Below, in pieces: positions 51,240 to 60,212 of a stretch of 64,000 bases of DNA (positions are counted from its first letter, which is position 1; every line of letters starts with the position of its first letter). The DNA is from Kocuria sp. Lineage in GTDB: Bacteria > Actinomycetota > Actinomycetes > Actinomycetales > Micrococcaceae. The position numbers and the translations under genes are program-made. The stretch covers positions 1 through 64,000 of the forward strand of contig JAKDJD010000006.1 of assembly GCA_030454085.1 (NCBI GenBank), written 5' to 3'. The notes beneath the pieces were generated by a model, which ran no database searches, was not told the DNA's origin, and saw nothing but the letters and a program-made list of their open reading frames with translations.

Positions 51240-52841
51240 TCACAGGCCCTGGCCGGTGAAACCTCCTCCGAATCCTGGGCCGCCGATCCCGGGTCCGCCC
51301 ATCCCTGGGCCGCCGATCCCGCCGGTTCTACCGGGCCTCCCGTACCCGGACCCGAACAAGATCCCGCCCAAAGCGGCCGAGCCGTTCCAGTGCTCCGGGC
51401 CGTACCCGCGGCGAGTGAAGTCGTCGACGTCGCCGGAAGCCATCCGCTGCGCGTCTTCCGCCAGTCGGATGGCTTGGTTCGCGCGGTTCAGAGCGCCCGA
51501 AGGATCCGACAGGCGCAAGCTCTCCGCCTCCTCGAGATTTCTCTCGGCCTCGCCCAGCCGCGTTCTGGCTTCCGCCTGGATTCCACCACGGCGAGCCCTG
51601 ACATAGTCCGAGGCCGAGGTCAGGCGTGCTTGTGCGGACACCATGGTGTGGGCCAGCGTTTCCCTGGCCGCTCGGTCGCGTTCGTTCTGGTTCCGCACGC
51701 TCTCCAGACCGCGATCGAGCTCTTTCCTCGATTCGGCCAAACGGCTGGAGAGCGTCAGCGGATCGATTGGCCCCTGGGTGCGCTGTTCCTCGATATCGGC
51801 GACCACGGTCTCGACGTTCGCCGCCGGGCCTGCCAGGTCGGCGAAGGTCCCTCGCTCCATGAGGGAACGGGCTTCCGCGAGATCCGAGGTTGCCCGGTCG
51901 ACTGCCTTGCGAAGGGCGGTATCCGCTTGGTCGAGATCCCTTCGGGCGTGGTCAATGGAATCCACCAGTGTTTGTGCCTGGCCCACGGCCTCCTCGCCCG
52001 ATCGTATGCTGACCACCGCGTCCGAGGTGTTTCCTTCATTCAGCAGGTCCTGTGCCCGGGTCGCGGCATGCTCCGCAAAGTCCAGACGATCGGTGGCCTG
52101 GCGGGGATTGTCGGATACGGAAGCAGTCGCCTCGGGGGCGTACGAGGCCATCAATTCGGTGTGACGGCCTTCCGTATCGGGAATTCTGTCCCGCCAGGTC
52201 CGAATCTCCCGATGCAAGGACTCGAGCGCTTCGGGCGCATTGCGCTCGAGCTGTCTCAAGTCGGCGAAATTCTGTTCGTGCTTCTTGAGGGATTCCTGGG
52301 CATCCTCGCAACCGTGGACAATCTCCTCGAGCCAGGCGCGCTGATCCTCTTCGGAATCGGGTATTTCGTCGTCGAGTTGCTTCTGAAGTTGGAAGCTCCG
52401 GCGCATGTGCCCTTTGGCCTGTTCGACAGCCGTCTGGAAGGGACGGATCTGGTCCTCACCGAATTGGGCCCCGGCGAAGGCAATCTCCTGCTCGCTCCGG
52501 GCGATGACGTCGTCCGTCTCCACGAGCAGGCTGCCGGCCCGCGACCTCAAGCGGGCGATCTCTTCCGTCTGCCGGGGAGCCGCGGTGCCATACCGGGATT
52601 GCGCCGAATCGTACCGTTCGCGCTGCGTCTTCTTCCGTTTCCTGGAGGAGAGGAACCACCACGCTGCCGCCCCGATGATCACCAGGGCAAAGACGACGCC
52701 GGCTCCCGCTCCGAACGCGCTGCCGACGCCGGCGGCCGCGGGTGCTCCCACCAACGTGGTCGCACCGACACCCCAGCCGTCTGGCGGCAATGCCACGAGA
52801 CCGGATGCGGCCGTGAGGAACGGATGGATGGCCGGATTCAT
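51240..52841 (-). CDS. PspA-associated coiled-coil membrane protein (TPM-less)
   Basis: In related actinobacteria the gene before pspA encodes a secreted TPM domain, a membrane helix and a coiled coil. This 533-aa product begins instead with a short hydrophobic N-terminus and one membrane helix (about residues 45-64, followed by RKRKK), then more than 400 residues of helical repeats rich in Ala, Glu, Arg and Gln, and a Gly/Pro-rich tail (GGPGMGGPGIGG). No TPM domain is visible. The ATG at 52841 has GAGG at 6 nt. The sequence upstream of it gives no TPM-like frame on this strand. Confidence 0.7.
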   Translation of the reverse strand: MNPAIHPFLTAASGLVALPPDGWGVGATTLVGAPAAAGVGSAFGAGAGVVFALVIIGAAAWWFLSSRKRKKTQRERYDSAQSRYGTAAPRQTEEIARLRSRAGSLLVETDDVIARSEQEIAFAGAQFGEDQIRPFQTAVEQAKGHMRRSFQLQKQLDDEIPDSEEDQRAWLEEIVHGCEDAQESLKKHEQNFADLRQLERNAPEALESLHREIRTWRDRIPDTEGRHTELMASYAPEATASVSDNPRQATDRLDFAEHAATRAQDLLNEGNTSDAVVSIRSGEEAVGQAQTLVDSIDHARRDLDQADTALRKAVDRATSDLAEARSLMERGTFADLAGPAANVETVVADIEEQRTQGPIDPLTLSSRLAESRKELDRGLESVRNQNERDRAARETLAHTMVSAQARLTSASDYVRARRGGIQAEARTRLGEAERNLEEAESLRLSDPSGALNRANQAIRLAEDAQRMASGDVDDFTRRGYGPEHWNGSAALGGILFGSGYGRPGRTGGIGGPGMGGPGIGGPGFGGGFTGQGL

Positions 52842-52882
52842 GGGGAACCTCGCTGGGTTGGTCCTGTCGGATCTTGGGAACC

Positions 52883-52888
52883 AGTCTA
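52883..52888 (-). promoter_or_regulatory. Candidate -10 box of the coiled-coil protein gene
   Basis: TAGACT on the minus strand lies 41 nt before the ATG, leaving room for a short leader with the GAGG ribosome binding site. The 259-nt gap to htrA contains no other gene. Confidence 0.4.
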
Positions 52889-53100
52889 GGTGAAGGCCCG
52901 CCCGGGCCGACTGGGTATCCACAGTTTCTTCGCCCAGAGCGTGCTGGCAATCGGCCTCCACCGTGTCTCAGGGAACATCCAGAATTCGCACAAGTTGGCC
53001 TCAGTCCGATGGGCCATAGTCGAGGAAGATCCTCACTTCCCGCACCAGAGAGTGCAGCGCGGCCGGGTCGCGCTCCGATCGCTGAGATGAAAGGCATGAC

Positions 53101-54708
53101 ATGTCCCAGAACCCCGATGAGTACGGCAAGAATCCGGGCCGGAGGGCCGACGAGGGTGCCGACCACCAGCCTCCCGCGCATGATGGGAGCCAGGGAGAGT
53201 TTTCGGACGCCGGGCGTGGGACGGACGAGAACACGTCCACTCGTCCGATTCCGGGCTCCGGGGCCTGGGCGACGGGAAGCCAGTACGAATCCGGCCACGA
53301 GGCCAGGGGACGGAACCAGGGCGGGTCCCAGCCCTATGACGCAGGCCAACCGGGAGGCGGGGAGCCGGGGTACCAGTACGGTTCGAGCCAGTATGGTCAG
53401 TTCTACGCGGGTGGTGCCTACCCCGATCAGAACTATTACGCCGAGAATGCGGGAGAAGGCCGCGGGTCCCGTCGCTTCGGGACCGGGATGCTGATCGGCG
53501 GCATGGTCCTGGCCGCACTGGTCGGAGGTGGCACCGCGGTCGGGGCTGGTGCCCTCCTCGACCATAATTCTGCATCCGCGTCGAATTCTTCCTCGTCGAA
53601 GACGACCATCGTCAACAACCAGGACTCCGTCAACGCTGTCTCGGCCTCGGCCCAGAAGGCTTCACCGTCCGTTGCTACCATCTCGGTTTCCGGAAGCTCC
53701 CAGAGCGGGTCGGGCTCCGGGGTCGTCCTGGACGACCAAGGCCATATCCTGACCAACACCCACGTGGTGACCCTGGACGGGACCACGAGCAACGCATCGA
53801 TCCAGGTCAAGCTGTCCAATGGAACGGTCAAGAAGGCAACGGTCACGGGTACGGACCCAACGTCCGATCTGGCCGTCATCAAGATCGATCCCCAGGGGGC
53901 CGACCTGACTCCGGCCTCCATGGCCGACTCGAGCAATCTCAACGTCGGGGATATTGCCGTTGCCATTGGCGCGCCGCTCGGTCTCGACGGCACGGTGACG
54001 GACGGAATCGTCTCGAACCTGTCCAGGACGATCTCCGTCGCTTCATCGGCGGCGCCCGACGAATCGGATGCGAATCAGGACGATTCCGAGGGAAGCTCTT
54101 CTCCTTTCCGATTCCAGTTCCCCGACAAGGACGGAGGGACCTCGAAGAGCCAGTCCGACAAGACCATTGCCCTGAACGTCATGCAGACAGACGCTGCCAT
54201 CAACCCCGGCAACTCGGGTGGGCCCCTGGTCAACTCGAAGGGCGAGGTGATCGGCATCAACGTCGCCATTGCCTCCGCGGGACAATCGAGCGGGAGCAGC
54301 TCCGAGCAGGGGGCATCGGGCAACATCGGTGTGGGCTTCTCGGTTCCGATCAACTACGCCAAGCGGGTGGGCCAGGAGATCATCGATCACGGCCAGGCCT
54401 CTCACGGCTACCTCGGAGCCAGCGTGTCGTCCAGCCCCGCGTCGGAAGGAAACACCTCCGAAAGCTCCTTCACCAACGGGGCCGTGATCAAGAACGTGGT
54501 TTCGGGGTCGCCGGCGGACAAGGCCGGGCTGAAGGCGGGCGACGTCGTCAACAAACTGGACGGCCACGCGGTCTCGGATGCCGAATCCTTGACGGCCGCG
54601 GTTCGCGAGGCCTCCGCGGGCAAGAAGGTGGATATCAGCTACTCGCGCAATGGGCAGGCCACGGACGGCGACGTGACTCTGGGGGACGCCGCCGAGTCCG
54701 GCCAGTAG
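53101..54708 (+). CDS. HtrA-like serine protease with PDZ domain
   Basis: This membrane-anchored protease controls misfolded proteins outside the membrane. The 535-aa product has a disordered cytoplasmic N-terminus of about 125 residues rich in Gly, Tyr, Gln and Ser, one membrane helix (about 130-152), a trypsin-like domain with His221 (TNTHVV), Asp256 (SDLAVI) and Ser372 (GNSGGP), and one C-terminal PDZ domain (GLKAGDVVNKLDG). A Ser-rich, Asp-rich insertion of about 45 residues lies before the catalytic serine. The ATG follows AAAGG. It is divergent from the PspA-associated genes. Confidence 0.92.
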   Translation: MSQNPDEYGKNPGRRADEGADHQPPAHDGSQGEFSDAGRGTDENTSTRPIPGSGAWATGSQYESGHEARGRNQGGSQPYDAGQPGGGEPGYQYGSSQYGQFYAGGAYPDQNYYAENAGEGRGSRRFGTGMLIGGMVLAALVGGGTAVGAGALLDHNSASASNSSSSKTTIVNNQDSVNAVSASAQKASPSVATISVSGSSQSGSGSGVVLDDQGHILTNTHVVTLDGTTSNASIQVKLSNGTVKKATVTGTDPTSDLAVIKIDPQGADLTPASMADSSNLNVGDIAVAIGAPLGLDGTVTDGIVSNLSRTISVASSAAPDESDANQDDSEGSSSPFRFQFPDKDGGTSKSQSDKTIALNVMQTDAAINPGNSGGPLVNSKGEVIGINVAIASAGQSSGSSSEQGASGNIGVGFSVPINYAKRVGQEIIDHGQASHGYLGASVSSSPASEGNTSESSFTNGAVIKNVVSGSPADKAGLKAGDVVNKLDGHAVSDAESLTAAVREASAGKKVDISYSRNGQATDGDVTLGDAAESGQ

Positions 54709-54738
54709 GACCTGGGCAGGATCTGGGCCGCCCCGCGG

Positions 54739-55203
54739 CTACAGGAGGCCGCCGTACCCGTTCTGACGCCATGCTTCGTAGACCGCGATCGAAGCCGAGT
54801 TTGCCAGGTTCAGGGAACGTCGTCCGGGGAGCATCGGAATGCGCACGAGCTCATCGATACGGGGGCTGTCCTGAACCTCGTCGGGCAGGCCCACCGATTC
54901 GGGACCGAACATCAAGGTGTCGCCTTCCTCGTAGCGGACATCGGCGAAGTTCTTGGTGCCCCGTGTGCTGAAAGCGATCATGCGTGACCCGTCCAGCGCG
55001 CGCCACGCGGTCTCCACATCGGGGTGAACCGTCATGGCCGCCAAATCGTGGTAGTCGAGTCCGGCGCGCCGCAGGTGGGCGTCGGAGAAGTTGAATCCGA
55101 GAGGCTCGACCAAGTGGAGGTGGGCTCCCGTGACTGCCGCGAGACGAATGGCATTCCCGGTGTTGCCTGGTATTTCGGGGGTGTAGAAGAGGATATTGAA
55201 CAC
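54739..55203 (-). CDS. trmL: tRNA (cytidine/uridine-34-2'-O)-methyltransferase TrmL
   Basis: This SPOUT methyltransferase modifies the wobble ribose of some leucine tRNAs. The 154-aa product has the typical opening LFYTPEIPGNTGNAIRL, FSTRGTKNF, the FGPESVGLP trefoil-knot motif and IPMLPGRRSLNLANSASIAVYE. I prefer the GTG at 55203 to the TTG at 55212, because the TTG overlaps a TAGAAT -10 box (55212-55217) and could not be in the transcript; the GTG gives the usual MFNILFY N-terminus. It diverges from the cysteine desulfurase gene, another tRNA-modification gene. Confidence 0.92.
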   Translation of the reverse strand: MFNILFYTPEIPGNTGNAIRLAAVTGAHLHLVEPLGFNFSDAHLRRAGLDYHDLAAMTVHPDVETAWRALDGSRMIAFSTRGTKNFADVRYEEGDTLMFGPESVGLPDEVQDSPRIDELVRIPMLPGRRSLNLANSASIAVYEAWRQNGYGGLL

Positions 55204-55211
55204 GTCGATCA

Positions 55212-55217
55212 ATTCTA
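55212..55217 (-). promoter_or_regulatory. trmL: -10 box of a probable leaderless trmL promoter
   Basis: TAGAAT on the minus strand lies 8 nt before the GTG at 55203 and overlaps the alternative TTG start. Confidence 0.5.
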
Positions 55218-55264
55218 GCCGTGCCCCCTCGAGCCCTGGCGGCCCGAACCCGGGACGGGGTACC

Positions 55265-55298
55265 TAGAATGGGGGCGGACAGCGGTCCGGCGACCGCT
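55265..55298 (+). promoter_or_regulatory. -10 box and leader hairpin of the cysteine desulfurase gene
   Basis: TAGAAT (55265-55270) predicts a leader of about 60 nt. It contains a hairpin, AGCGGTC/GACCGCT with a CGGC loop (55281-55298), ahead of the GAAGGAG ribosome binding site. Confidence 0.45.
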
Positions 55299-55337
55299 AT
55301 GAACATCTCCCAGGGCACGACCGAAGGAGCAACCGCA

Positions 55338-56546
55338 GTGCAGGGCGTCTATCTCGACAACGCGGCCACGGCACCAGTCAACGAAGATGCGTTGCAGGGC
55401 ATGGTCGAACAGATGCGAATCGGTGGCAATGCCTCGTCCCTGCACGCAGCAGGGCGTCGGGCACGCATGGCCGTGGAAACCGGGAGAGAACGAATCGCCC
55501 GTTCGGTCGGAGCAGACCCGGCGGAGGTCATTTTCACCTCCGGAGGTACGGAAGCGGACAACCTCGCCGTCAAGGGCATGTACTGGAAGAGGCGCGAGAA
55601 CCGGCCCGAGCGCAACCGCATCTTCTTGAGCACCGTGGAACACCACGCCGTCAAGGACGCGGTGCTCTGGCTCGAGGCACACCAAGGCGCACGAGTCGAA
55701 TGGCTCGAGGTGGACGCCGAGGGGCGGGTGGACCCGCAGGATCTCGAAACGCGGCTGAGCCCACGCACCGATGACGTGGCGCTCGTCACCGTCATGACGG
55801 CGAACAACGAGGTCGGAACCATCCAACCGGTCGCAGAGCTCGCTTCGGTGTGTGCCCGTGCGGAGGTTCCCTTCCACACCGATGCGGTCCAGGCCTTCGG
55901 GGCCGTGCCGGTGGACTTCTCCGCCCTCGGGTGCGCAACCATGGCTGTCTCGGGCCACAAGATCGGCGCCCCCATGGGCATCGGCGCCCTGGTCGCGCGC
56001 CGTGATGCCCCGTTGGCTCCGATCATCCACGGGGGCGGGCAAGAACGTGATGTGCGTTCCGGAACGATCGACTCGCCCGCGATCGTCGGATTCGGTATCG
56101 CCGCGGAACAAGCCAGTGATCGACTGGGCGAAGAATCCGAGCGGATCCGGAGGCTTCGCGATCGTCTGGTGGACGGCGTTCAGTCACGCATACCCGAAGC
56201 GGTTCTGCGCGGTCCCACCGATTTGTCTCCGGGGAGTCGACTTCCCGGCAACGCGCACTTCACTTTCCCGGGTTGCGAGGGTGATTCCCTGCTCTTCCTG
56301 CTGGACATGAACGGCGTTCTCTCCTCCACGGGTTCGGCCTGCAACGCCGGGGTTCCCCGCCCCTCCGAAGTCCTGCTGGCCATGGGAGTGGATGAAGTGA
56401 CGGCTCGCGGGGCCCAGAGGTTTACGGTCGGGGCGGCCACCACGGAGGCCGACGTCGACGCCCTCTTGAACGCCCTGCCGACGGCCTACGAGCAAGCGTC
56501 CAAGGCCGGCATGGCCGACCATGCCCCGGTCGGCCCCTGGAGCTGA
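55338..56546 (+). CDS. Cysteine desulfurase (IscS/NifS family)
   Basis: This PLP enzyme takes sulfur from cysteine for tRNA thiolation and Fe-S clusters. The 402-aa product has YLDNAATAPV at the start, the TSGGTEADN and EHHAV motifs, PLP-lysine Lys208 in SGHKIGAPMG and the catalytic Cys335 in TGSACNAG. I chose the GTG at 55338, which has GAAGGAG at 8 nt; ATGs further up, including one at 55299, lie in the leader. It is followed by mnmA, which uses the same sulfur for 2-thiouridine, as in other actinobacteria. Confidence 0.92.
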   Translation: MQGVYLDNAATAPVNEDALQGMVEQMRIGGNASSLHAAGRRARMAVETGRERIARSVGADPAEVIFTSGGTEADNLAVKGMYWKRRENRPERNRIFLSTVEHHAVKDAVLWLEAHQGARVEWLEVDAEGRVDPQDLETRLSPRTDDVALVTVMTANNEVGTIQPVAELASVCARAEVPFHTDAVQAFGAVPVDFSALGCATMAVSGHKIGAPMGIGALVARRDAPLAPIIHGGGQERDVRSGTIDSPAIVGFGIAAEQASDRLGEESERIRRLRDRLVDGVQSRIPEAVLRGPTDLSPGSRLPGNAHFTFPGCEGDSLLFLLDMNGVLSSTGSACNAGVPRPSEVLLAMGVDEVTARGAQRFTVGAATTEADVDALLNALPTAYEQASKAGMADHAPVGPWS

Positions 56547-56672
56547 GACGGAACCGTCCCGCCGTACGGAGAAACCGCACACAATTCGCACGTGATCGAA
56601 GGAATAGCATGCGGAACGAGAACGTTGTACCGTGGCGAGGCTCGTGACCAGACTGAGGCAGGAAGAGGGCGC

Positions 56673-57851
56673 ATGAGGGTATTGGCAGCGATGAGCGGGG
56701 GAGTCGACTCCGCAGTTGCGGCGGCGCGGGCCGTCGATGCGGGACACGACGTCGTCGGCGTCCATCTCGCTCTGTCCCGCATGCCCGGAACGCTTCGCAC
56801 CGGATCCCGCGGGTGCTGCACGATCGAAGACTCGATGGACGCCCGCCGCGTGTGCGACAAACTGGGCATCCCGTTCTATGTCTGGGACTTCTCCGATCGT
56901 TTCAAGGAAGACGTCGTCGACAATTTCATCGACGAGTACGCACAGGGCCGGACGCCCAATCCCTGCATGCGCTGCAACGAGAAGATCAAGTTCTCCGCCC
57001 TCCTGGAAAAGGCCGTGGCCCTCGGATTCGACGCCGTGTGCACGGGTCATTACGCGAAATTGGTTGAGGACCCGGACGGGAACGTGGAACTCCATCGTGC
57101 CGCGGACTGGGCGAAGGACCAGTCCTATGTCTTGGGTGTGCTGACCCATGAGCAGCTCAAACATTCGATGTTCCCCCTGGCCGAGACCCCCACCAAGGCG
57201 GAGGTCAGGGCCGAAGCGGAGGAACGCGGTTTCTCGATCGCGAAAAAGCCCGATTCGCATGACATCTGCTTCATCCCCGACGGCGATACTCGGGGGTGGC
57301 TCGAAGAGCGAATCGACCTGGAAGAAGGCGAGATCAAGGACACCTCCGGCGAGGTCTTGGGAACCCACCGGGGCGCCCGGGCCTTCACCGTGGGCCAGCG
57401 CAAGGGACTCTCGATCGGACGGCCCGCCTCTGACGGCAAGCCGCGATTCGTGCTCGAAATCCGACCGAAGACGAACGAGGTCGTCGTCGGTTCCAAAGAA
57501 ATGCTGGCCGTCGACGAGATCCGCGGAATCCGGGAAACCTGGGCCGGGCTTCCAGTGCCCGAGGCGCAGCGGTTCGACGCCGGGACGGACCAGCCCGGCG
57601 CGGTGTCGGAATCCTTCGAGATCCTCGCCCAGGTGCGGGCGCATGCCGATCCCGTTCCCGCCGTAGCCCATCTGGAAATCGGGGATGTCGATGGTGAGCC
57701 CTCCCGGGAGCTGGTCGTCAGGCTCGAAGAACCCTTGCGCGGAGTAGCACCCGGGCAGACGGTCGTCATCTACCAGGGGACCCGCGTCCTGGGGCAGGCG
57801 ACGATCAACCGCGCCTACTCGCTCTCCCGCCCGGACATCGCGGGACACTAG
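56673..57851 (+). CDS. mnmA: tRNA-specific 2-thiouridylase MnmA
   Basis: It activates uridine 34 of Lys, Glu and Gln tRNAs with ATP and exchanges its 2-oxygen for sulfur. The 392-aa product has the PP-loop SGGVDS at 8-13, catalytic Cys98 in [12 protein letters not shown] and Cys199 in [11 protein letters not shown], and a C-terminal beta-barrel domain with RKGLSIG and KRVEI-like strands. The ATG at 56673 follows GAGGG; the open frame upstream shows no conservation. The sulfur donor chain begins with the neighbouring cysteine desulfurase. Confidence 0.95.
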   Translation: MRVLAAMSGGVDSAVAAARAVDAGHDVVGVHLALSRMPGTLRTGSRGCCTIEDSMDARRVCDKLGIPFYVWDFSDRFKEDVVDNFIDEYAQGRTPNPCMRCNEKIKFSALLEKAVALGFDAVCTGHYAKLVEDPDGNVELHRAADWAKDQSYVLGVLTHEQLKHSMFPLAETPTKAEVRAEAEERGFSIAKKPDSHDICFIPDGDTRGWLEERIDLEEGEIKDTSGEVLGTHRGARAFTVGQRKGLSIGRPASDGKPRFVLEIRPKTNEVVVGSKEMLAVDEIRGIRETWAGLPVPEAQRFDAGTDQPGAVSESFEILAQVRAHADPVPAVAHLEIGDVDGEPSRELVVRLEEPLRGVAPGQTVVIYQGTRVLGQATINRAYSLSRPDIAGH

Positions 57852-57885
57852 CGGGGCAGCTGGGGTTCGGGTTCGCCGACCGCAC

Positions 57886-57904
57886 GGCCGGCATGCGGCC
57901 GGCC
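57886..57904 (+). terminator. Small hairpin after mnmA
   Basis: GGCCGGC and GCCGGCC pair around ATGCG, 35 nt past the mnmA stop codon. There is no U-tract. Confidence 0.4.
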
Positions 57905-57916
57905 CCTCACCATCCG

Positions 57917-57922
57917 TAGACT
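57917..57922 (+). promoter_or_regulatory. -10 box of a probable leaderless chorismate mutase promoter
   Basis: TAGACT lies 8 nt before the ATG at 57931, the same hexamer as at dapD. No ribosome binding site is present. Confidence 0.5.
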
Positions 57923-57930
57923 GTCTGACT

Positions 57931-58317
57931 ATGACGCAGAACTCTGAGCCCAGCGAACCCTTCGACGCCCGCGCCAGTTCTCTGAACGACGTCGATCCCG
58001 CCGTATTCGAAGAATTGCTGAGGATGCGCGGCACCATCGACAATATCGACGCGGCGTTGGTCCACATGCTCGCGGAACGATTCCAGGCGACCCAACGGGT
58101 CGGGTTCCTCAAGGCCCAGTATCAATTGCCACCAGGTGATCCCAACCGGGAAGCGGCCCAGATCGATCGTCTGAGAAGGCTTGCCGAAAGCGCCCGGCTC
58201 GATCCGGAGTTCGCGGAAAAATTCCTCAATTTCATCATCAGCGAGGTCATTCGGCACCATGAGCGCATCGCCGAGGACCACAACCGTGATCGCGATGCAA
58301 CGGGTGAAAGAGAATGA
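57931..58317 (+). CDS. Chorismate mutase (AroQ type)
   Basis: It rearranges chorismate to prephenate for phenylalanine and tyrosine synthesis. The 128-aa product is all helical, with the AroQ pattern LLRMRGTIDNIDAALVHMLAERF, ATQRVGFLKA, GDPNREAAQIDRLRRLA and FLNFIISEVIRHHERIAED, which supply the arginine, lysine and glutamate/glutamine residues of the active site. There is no signal peptide, so it is cytoplasmic and belongs to the small monofunctional mutases that often act with DAHP synthase. It ends in an ATGA overlap with the MetE-like gene. Confidence 0.9.
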   Translation: MTQNSEPSEPFDARASSLNDVDPAVFEELLRMRGTIDNIDAALVHMLAERFQATQRVGFLKAQYQLPPGDPNREAAQIDRLRRLAESARLDPEFAEKFLNFIISEVIRHHERIAEDHNRDRDATGERE

Positions 58318-59354
58318 ACGCGATGCCCGGGAGAACTGATCCGGCGCCGTCTACGCGTCGAATCGTCGCCTCGTCACGAGGCCGCCTTGCGGGAACCGAT
58401 TTTCACGAGGCCGTGGTTGCGGCACGCGGCGAACTGGGGTCTCCGCACCGGGCGCCGTTTCCGGAGCTCGAAGAGCGAGGATTTGCGGCATCCCGTACGG
58501 CTCGTACCGTGTCATGCCTCGCGGAACTGTTCGCGGACGGGCAGCCGTTCGGCTGGCGTCTGACCTCGCGCCCGAGCCACGAGTCCGTGGCCGCAGCCTC
58601 ACGACTCCGGAGCGATATCAACATACTGGCTGACGTGATCGGCGCGGAAGGCAGCGGCCACCAGGGGGCGACCGTAGTATCGCTCACCGGGCCGGTGAGC
58701 CTGGGCGCGGACCTCGGTCTGAGCAACGGGGAAGCTGTTCTCAGCGATCACGGGGCCCGGCGGGAACTTGCCGAGTCCTTGACCGAAGGAGTTGCCGCAC
58801 TGTCCGAGGCGCTGAGGACGGCCGTCGAGGGAGAAGCACTGGTGATCAGGTGGCTCGAGCCTCACCTGGAGCGCGCCCTGGCCGGACAAATTCCCACATC
58901 GAGCGGATACCGCACCTTGCGCGCCGTGCCACGGGCCGAGGCCGACAGGTTCCTCTCCGACCTTGCTGTCGCGTGCGACAACCTCGGAATCGACGCGGTG
59001 CTCGACGTCGACGGCCCCCTCCCGGACCCGGAATTCGGGCAGCACTTTCACGGCGTGGCCGCGAGGCCACTCGGTCGGGGGAGCGCCGAGTGGGAAGGCA
59101 TCGCCGGCGTCGTGGATCGGGGGCAGGAAGCGTGGCTCGGCATCACCGGCATCGGAGACGAGGACCGCACGGTCGATACCGTCCGTTCCTTCTGGCGAAC
59201 CTGGCGGGATCTCGGGCTCGGGGCGGAGGAGCTGTCTTCCGTCACCATCGAGGAAGCCGAAGATCTCGTGACCCTGTCTCCTCTCAGGGGAACCGAAGTT
59301 CACCGGCGGAGCGCGACGGTTGCCGAAGGATTGCTCGACCTGTCGCGTGAATGA
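58314..59354 (+). CDS. MetE/UROD-superfamily protein of unknown function
   Basis: The 346-aa product resembles the cobalamin-independent methionine synthase C-domain family, as found near mnmA and ligA in actinobacteria (Rv3015c type). It has the barrel motif VVSLTGPVSLGADLGL and the LVIRWLEPHLERALAG segment. The His-x-Cys zinc site needed for methyl transfer is not visible, so it is probably not a methionine synthase. The ATG at 58314 overlaps the chorismate mutase stop; a second ATG at 58323 is possible. The role is unknown. Confidence 0.75.
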   Translation: MNAMPGRTDPAPSTRRIVASSRGRLAGTDFHEAVVAARGELGSPHRAPFPELEERGFAASRTARTVSCLAELFADGQPFGWRLTSRPSHESVAAASRLRSDINILADVIGAEGSGHQGATVVSLTGPVSLGADLGLSNGEAVLSDHGARRELAESLTEGVAALSEALRTAVEGEALVIRWLEPHLERALAGQIPTSSGYRTLRAVPRAEADRFLSDLAVACDNLGIDAVLDVDGPLPDPEFGQHFHGVAARPLGRGSAEWEGIAGVVDRGQEAWLGITGIGDEDRTVDTVRSFWRTWRDLGLGAEELSSVTIEEAEDLVTLSPLRGTEVHRRSATVAEGLLDLSRE

Positions 59355-59428
59355 GACCACGTGCCCCGACCGTGGATCGGTCCTGGTGCGGCCGCGCGGC
59401 TGTCGGAGCGTTGGCCTGTTTCGTCGCG

Positions 59429-59434
59429 TAATGT
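59429..59434 (+). promoter_or_regulatory. mtrA: Candidate mtrA promoter (-10 box)
   Basis: TAATGT gives a leader of about 75 nt before the mtrA GTG, which carries a good AAAGGAG. The 162-nt gap after the MetE-like gene contains no gene. Confidence 0.4.
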
Positions 59435-59516
59435 TGAAGAGAACAGCATGTCGACCTCAACCTGGTGGTGTTGTACCCGACGCGGTCAGCCTCAGGAGAT
59501 CTTGAAAGGAGCGCGA

Positions 59517-60206
59517 GTGAAGGCGCGAATTCTGGTAGTGGACGATGACGAAGCCCTGTCCGAGATGGTCGGCATCGTCCTGACCAACGAGGGTTACGAA
59601 CCCACGTTCTGCGACGCCGGAGACCGCGCCGTCAGCGCCTTCGAGAGCTACGATCCGGACCTCATCCTGTTGGATTTGATGTTGCCGGGGATGAGCGGCA
59701 TCCAGGTGTGCGAACGCATCCGTGAGACCTCCGACGTTCCGGTCATCATGCTGACCGCCAAATCCGATACGGAAGACGTCGTTCGCGGGCTCGAGGCCGG
59801 TGCCGACGACTACATTGCCAAGCCGTTCAAGCCGGCAGAGCTCCTGGCCCGCATCCGGACCCGGTTGCGGACTGGGGAAACCCGATCCAGTGAACGCATC
59901 GATATCGGCGACCTGAGCATCGACCTCGCCGGCCGCGCCGTCACGCGCGGTGAGGACACGGTGCGTTTGACGCCGCTCGAATACGACCTCTTGGTCAACC
60001 TCGCCCAGGAACCGGGGCAGGTGCTCTCGCGCGACCTGCTGCTGGACCGGATCTGGGGTTACGATTCCGACGCCGACCGCAGACTCGTGAACGTCCACGT
60101 CCAGAGGCTCCGGGCAAAGATCGAAAAGGACCCCGAGAAGCCGGATCTCATTCAGACCGTCCGCGGGGTGGGGTACAAGGCGAACGCCAGCCAGGTGCGT
60201 CGATAA
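59517..60206 (+). CDS. mtrA: Response regulator MtrA
   Basis: This OmpR-type regulator controls cell-wall, osmotic and division genes in actinobacteria. The 229-aa product has a receiver domain with the acidic ARILVVDDDE pocket, phospho-acceptor Asp53 in LILLDLMLPG and Lys in AKPFKP, and a winged-helix DNA-binding domain ending in VRGVGYK. The GTG at 59517 with AAAGGAG 6 nt upstream is clearly the start; the open frame upstream is not conserved. mtrB follows 6 nt downstream. Confidence 0.95.
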   Translation: MKARILVVDDDEALSEMVGIVLTNEGYEPTFCDAGDRAVSAFESYDPDLILLDLMLPGMSGIQVCERIRETSDVPVIMLTAKSDTEDVVRGLEAGADDYIAKPFKPAELLARIRTRLRTGETRSSERIDIGDLSIDLAGRAVTRGEDTVRLTPLEYDLLVNLAQEPGQVLSRDLLLDRIWGYDSDADRRLVNVHVQRLRAKIEKDPEKPDLIQTVRGVGYKANASQVRR

Positions 60207-60212
60207 GAGGAC

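Noticed and set aside
51280-51345. Short tandem repeat (GGGCCGCCGATCCC-like units)
   Set aside because: It encodes the Gly/Pro-rich tail of the coiled-coil protein (GGPGIGGPG), so it is explained by coding sequence.
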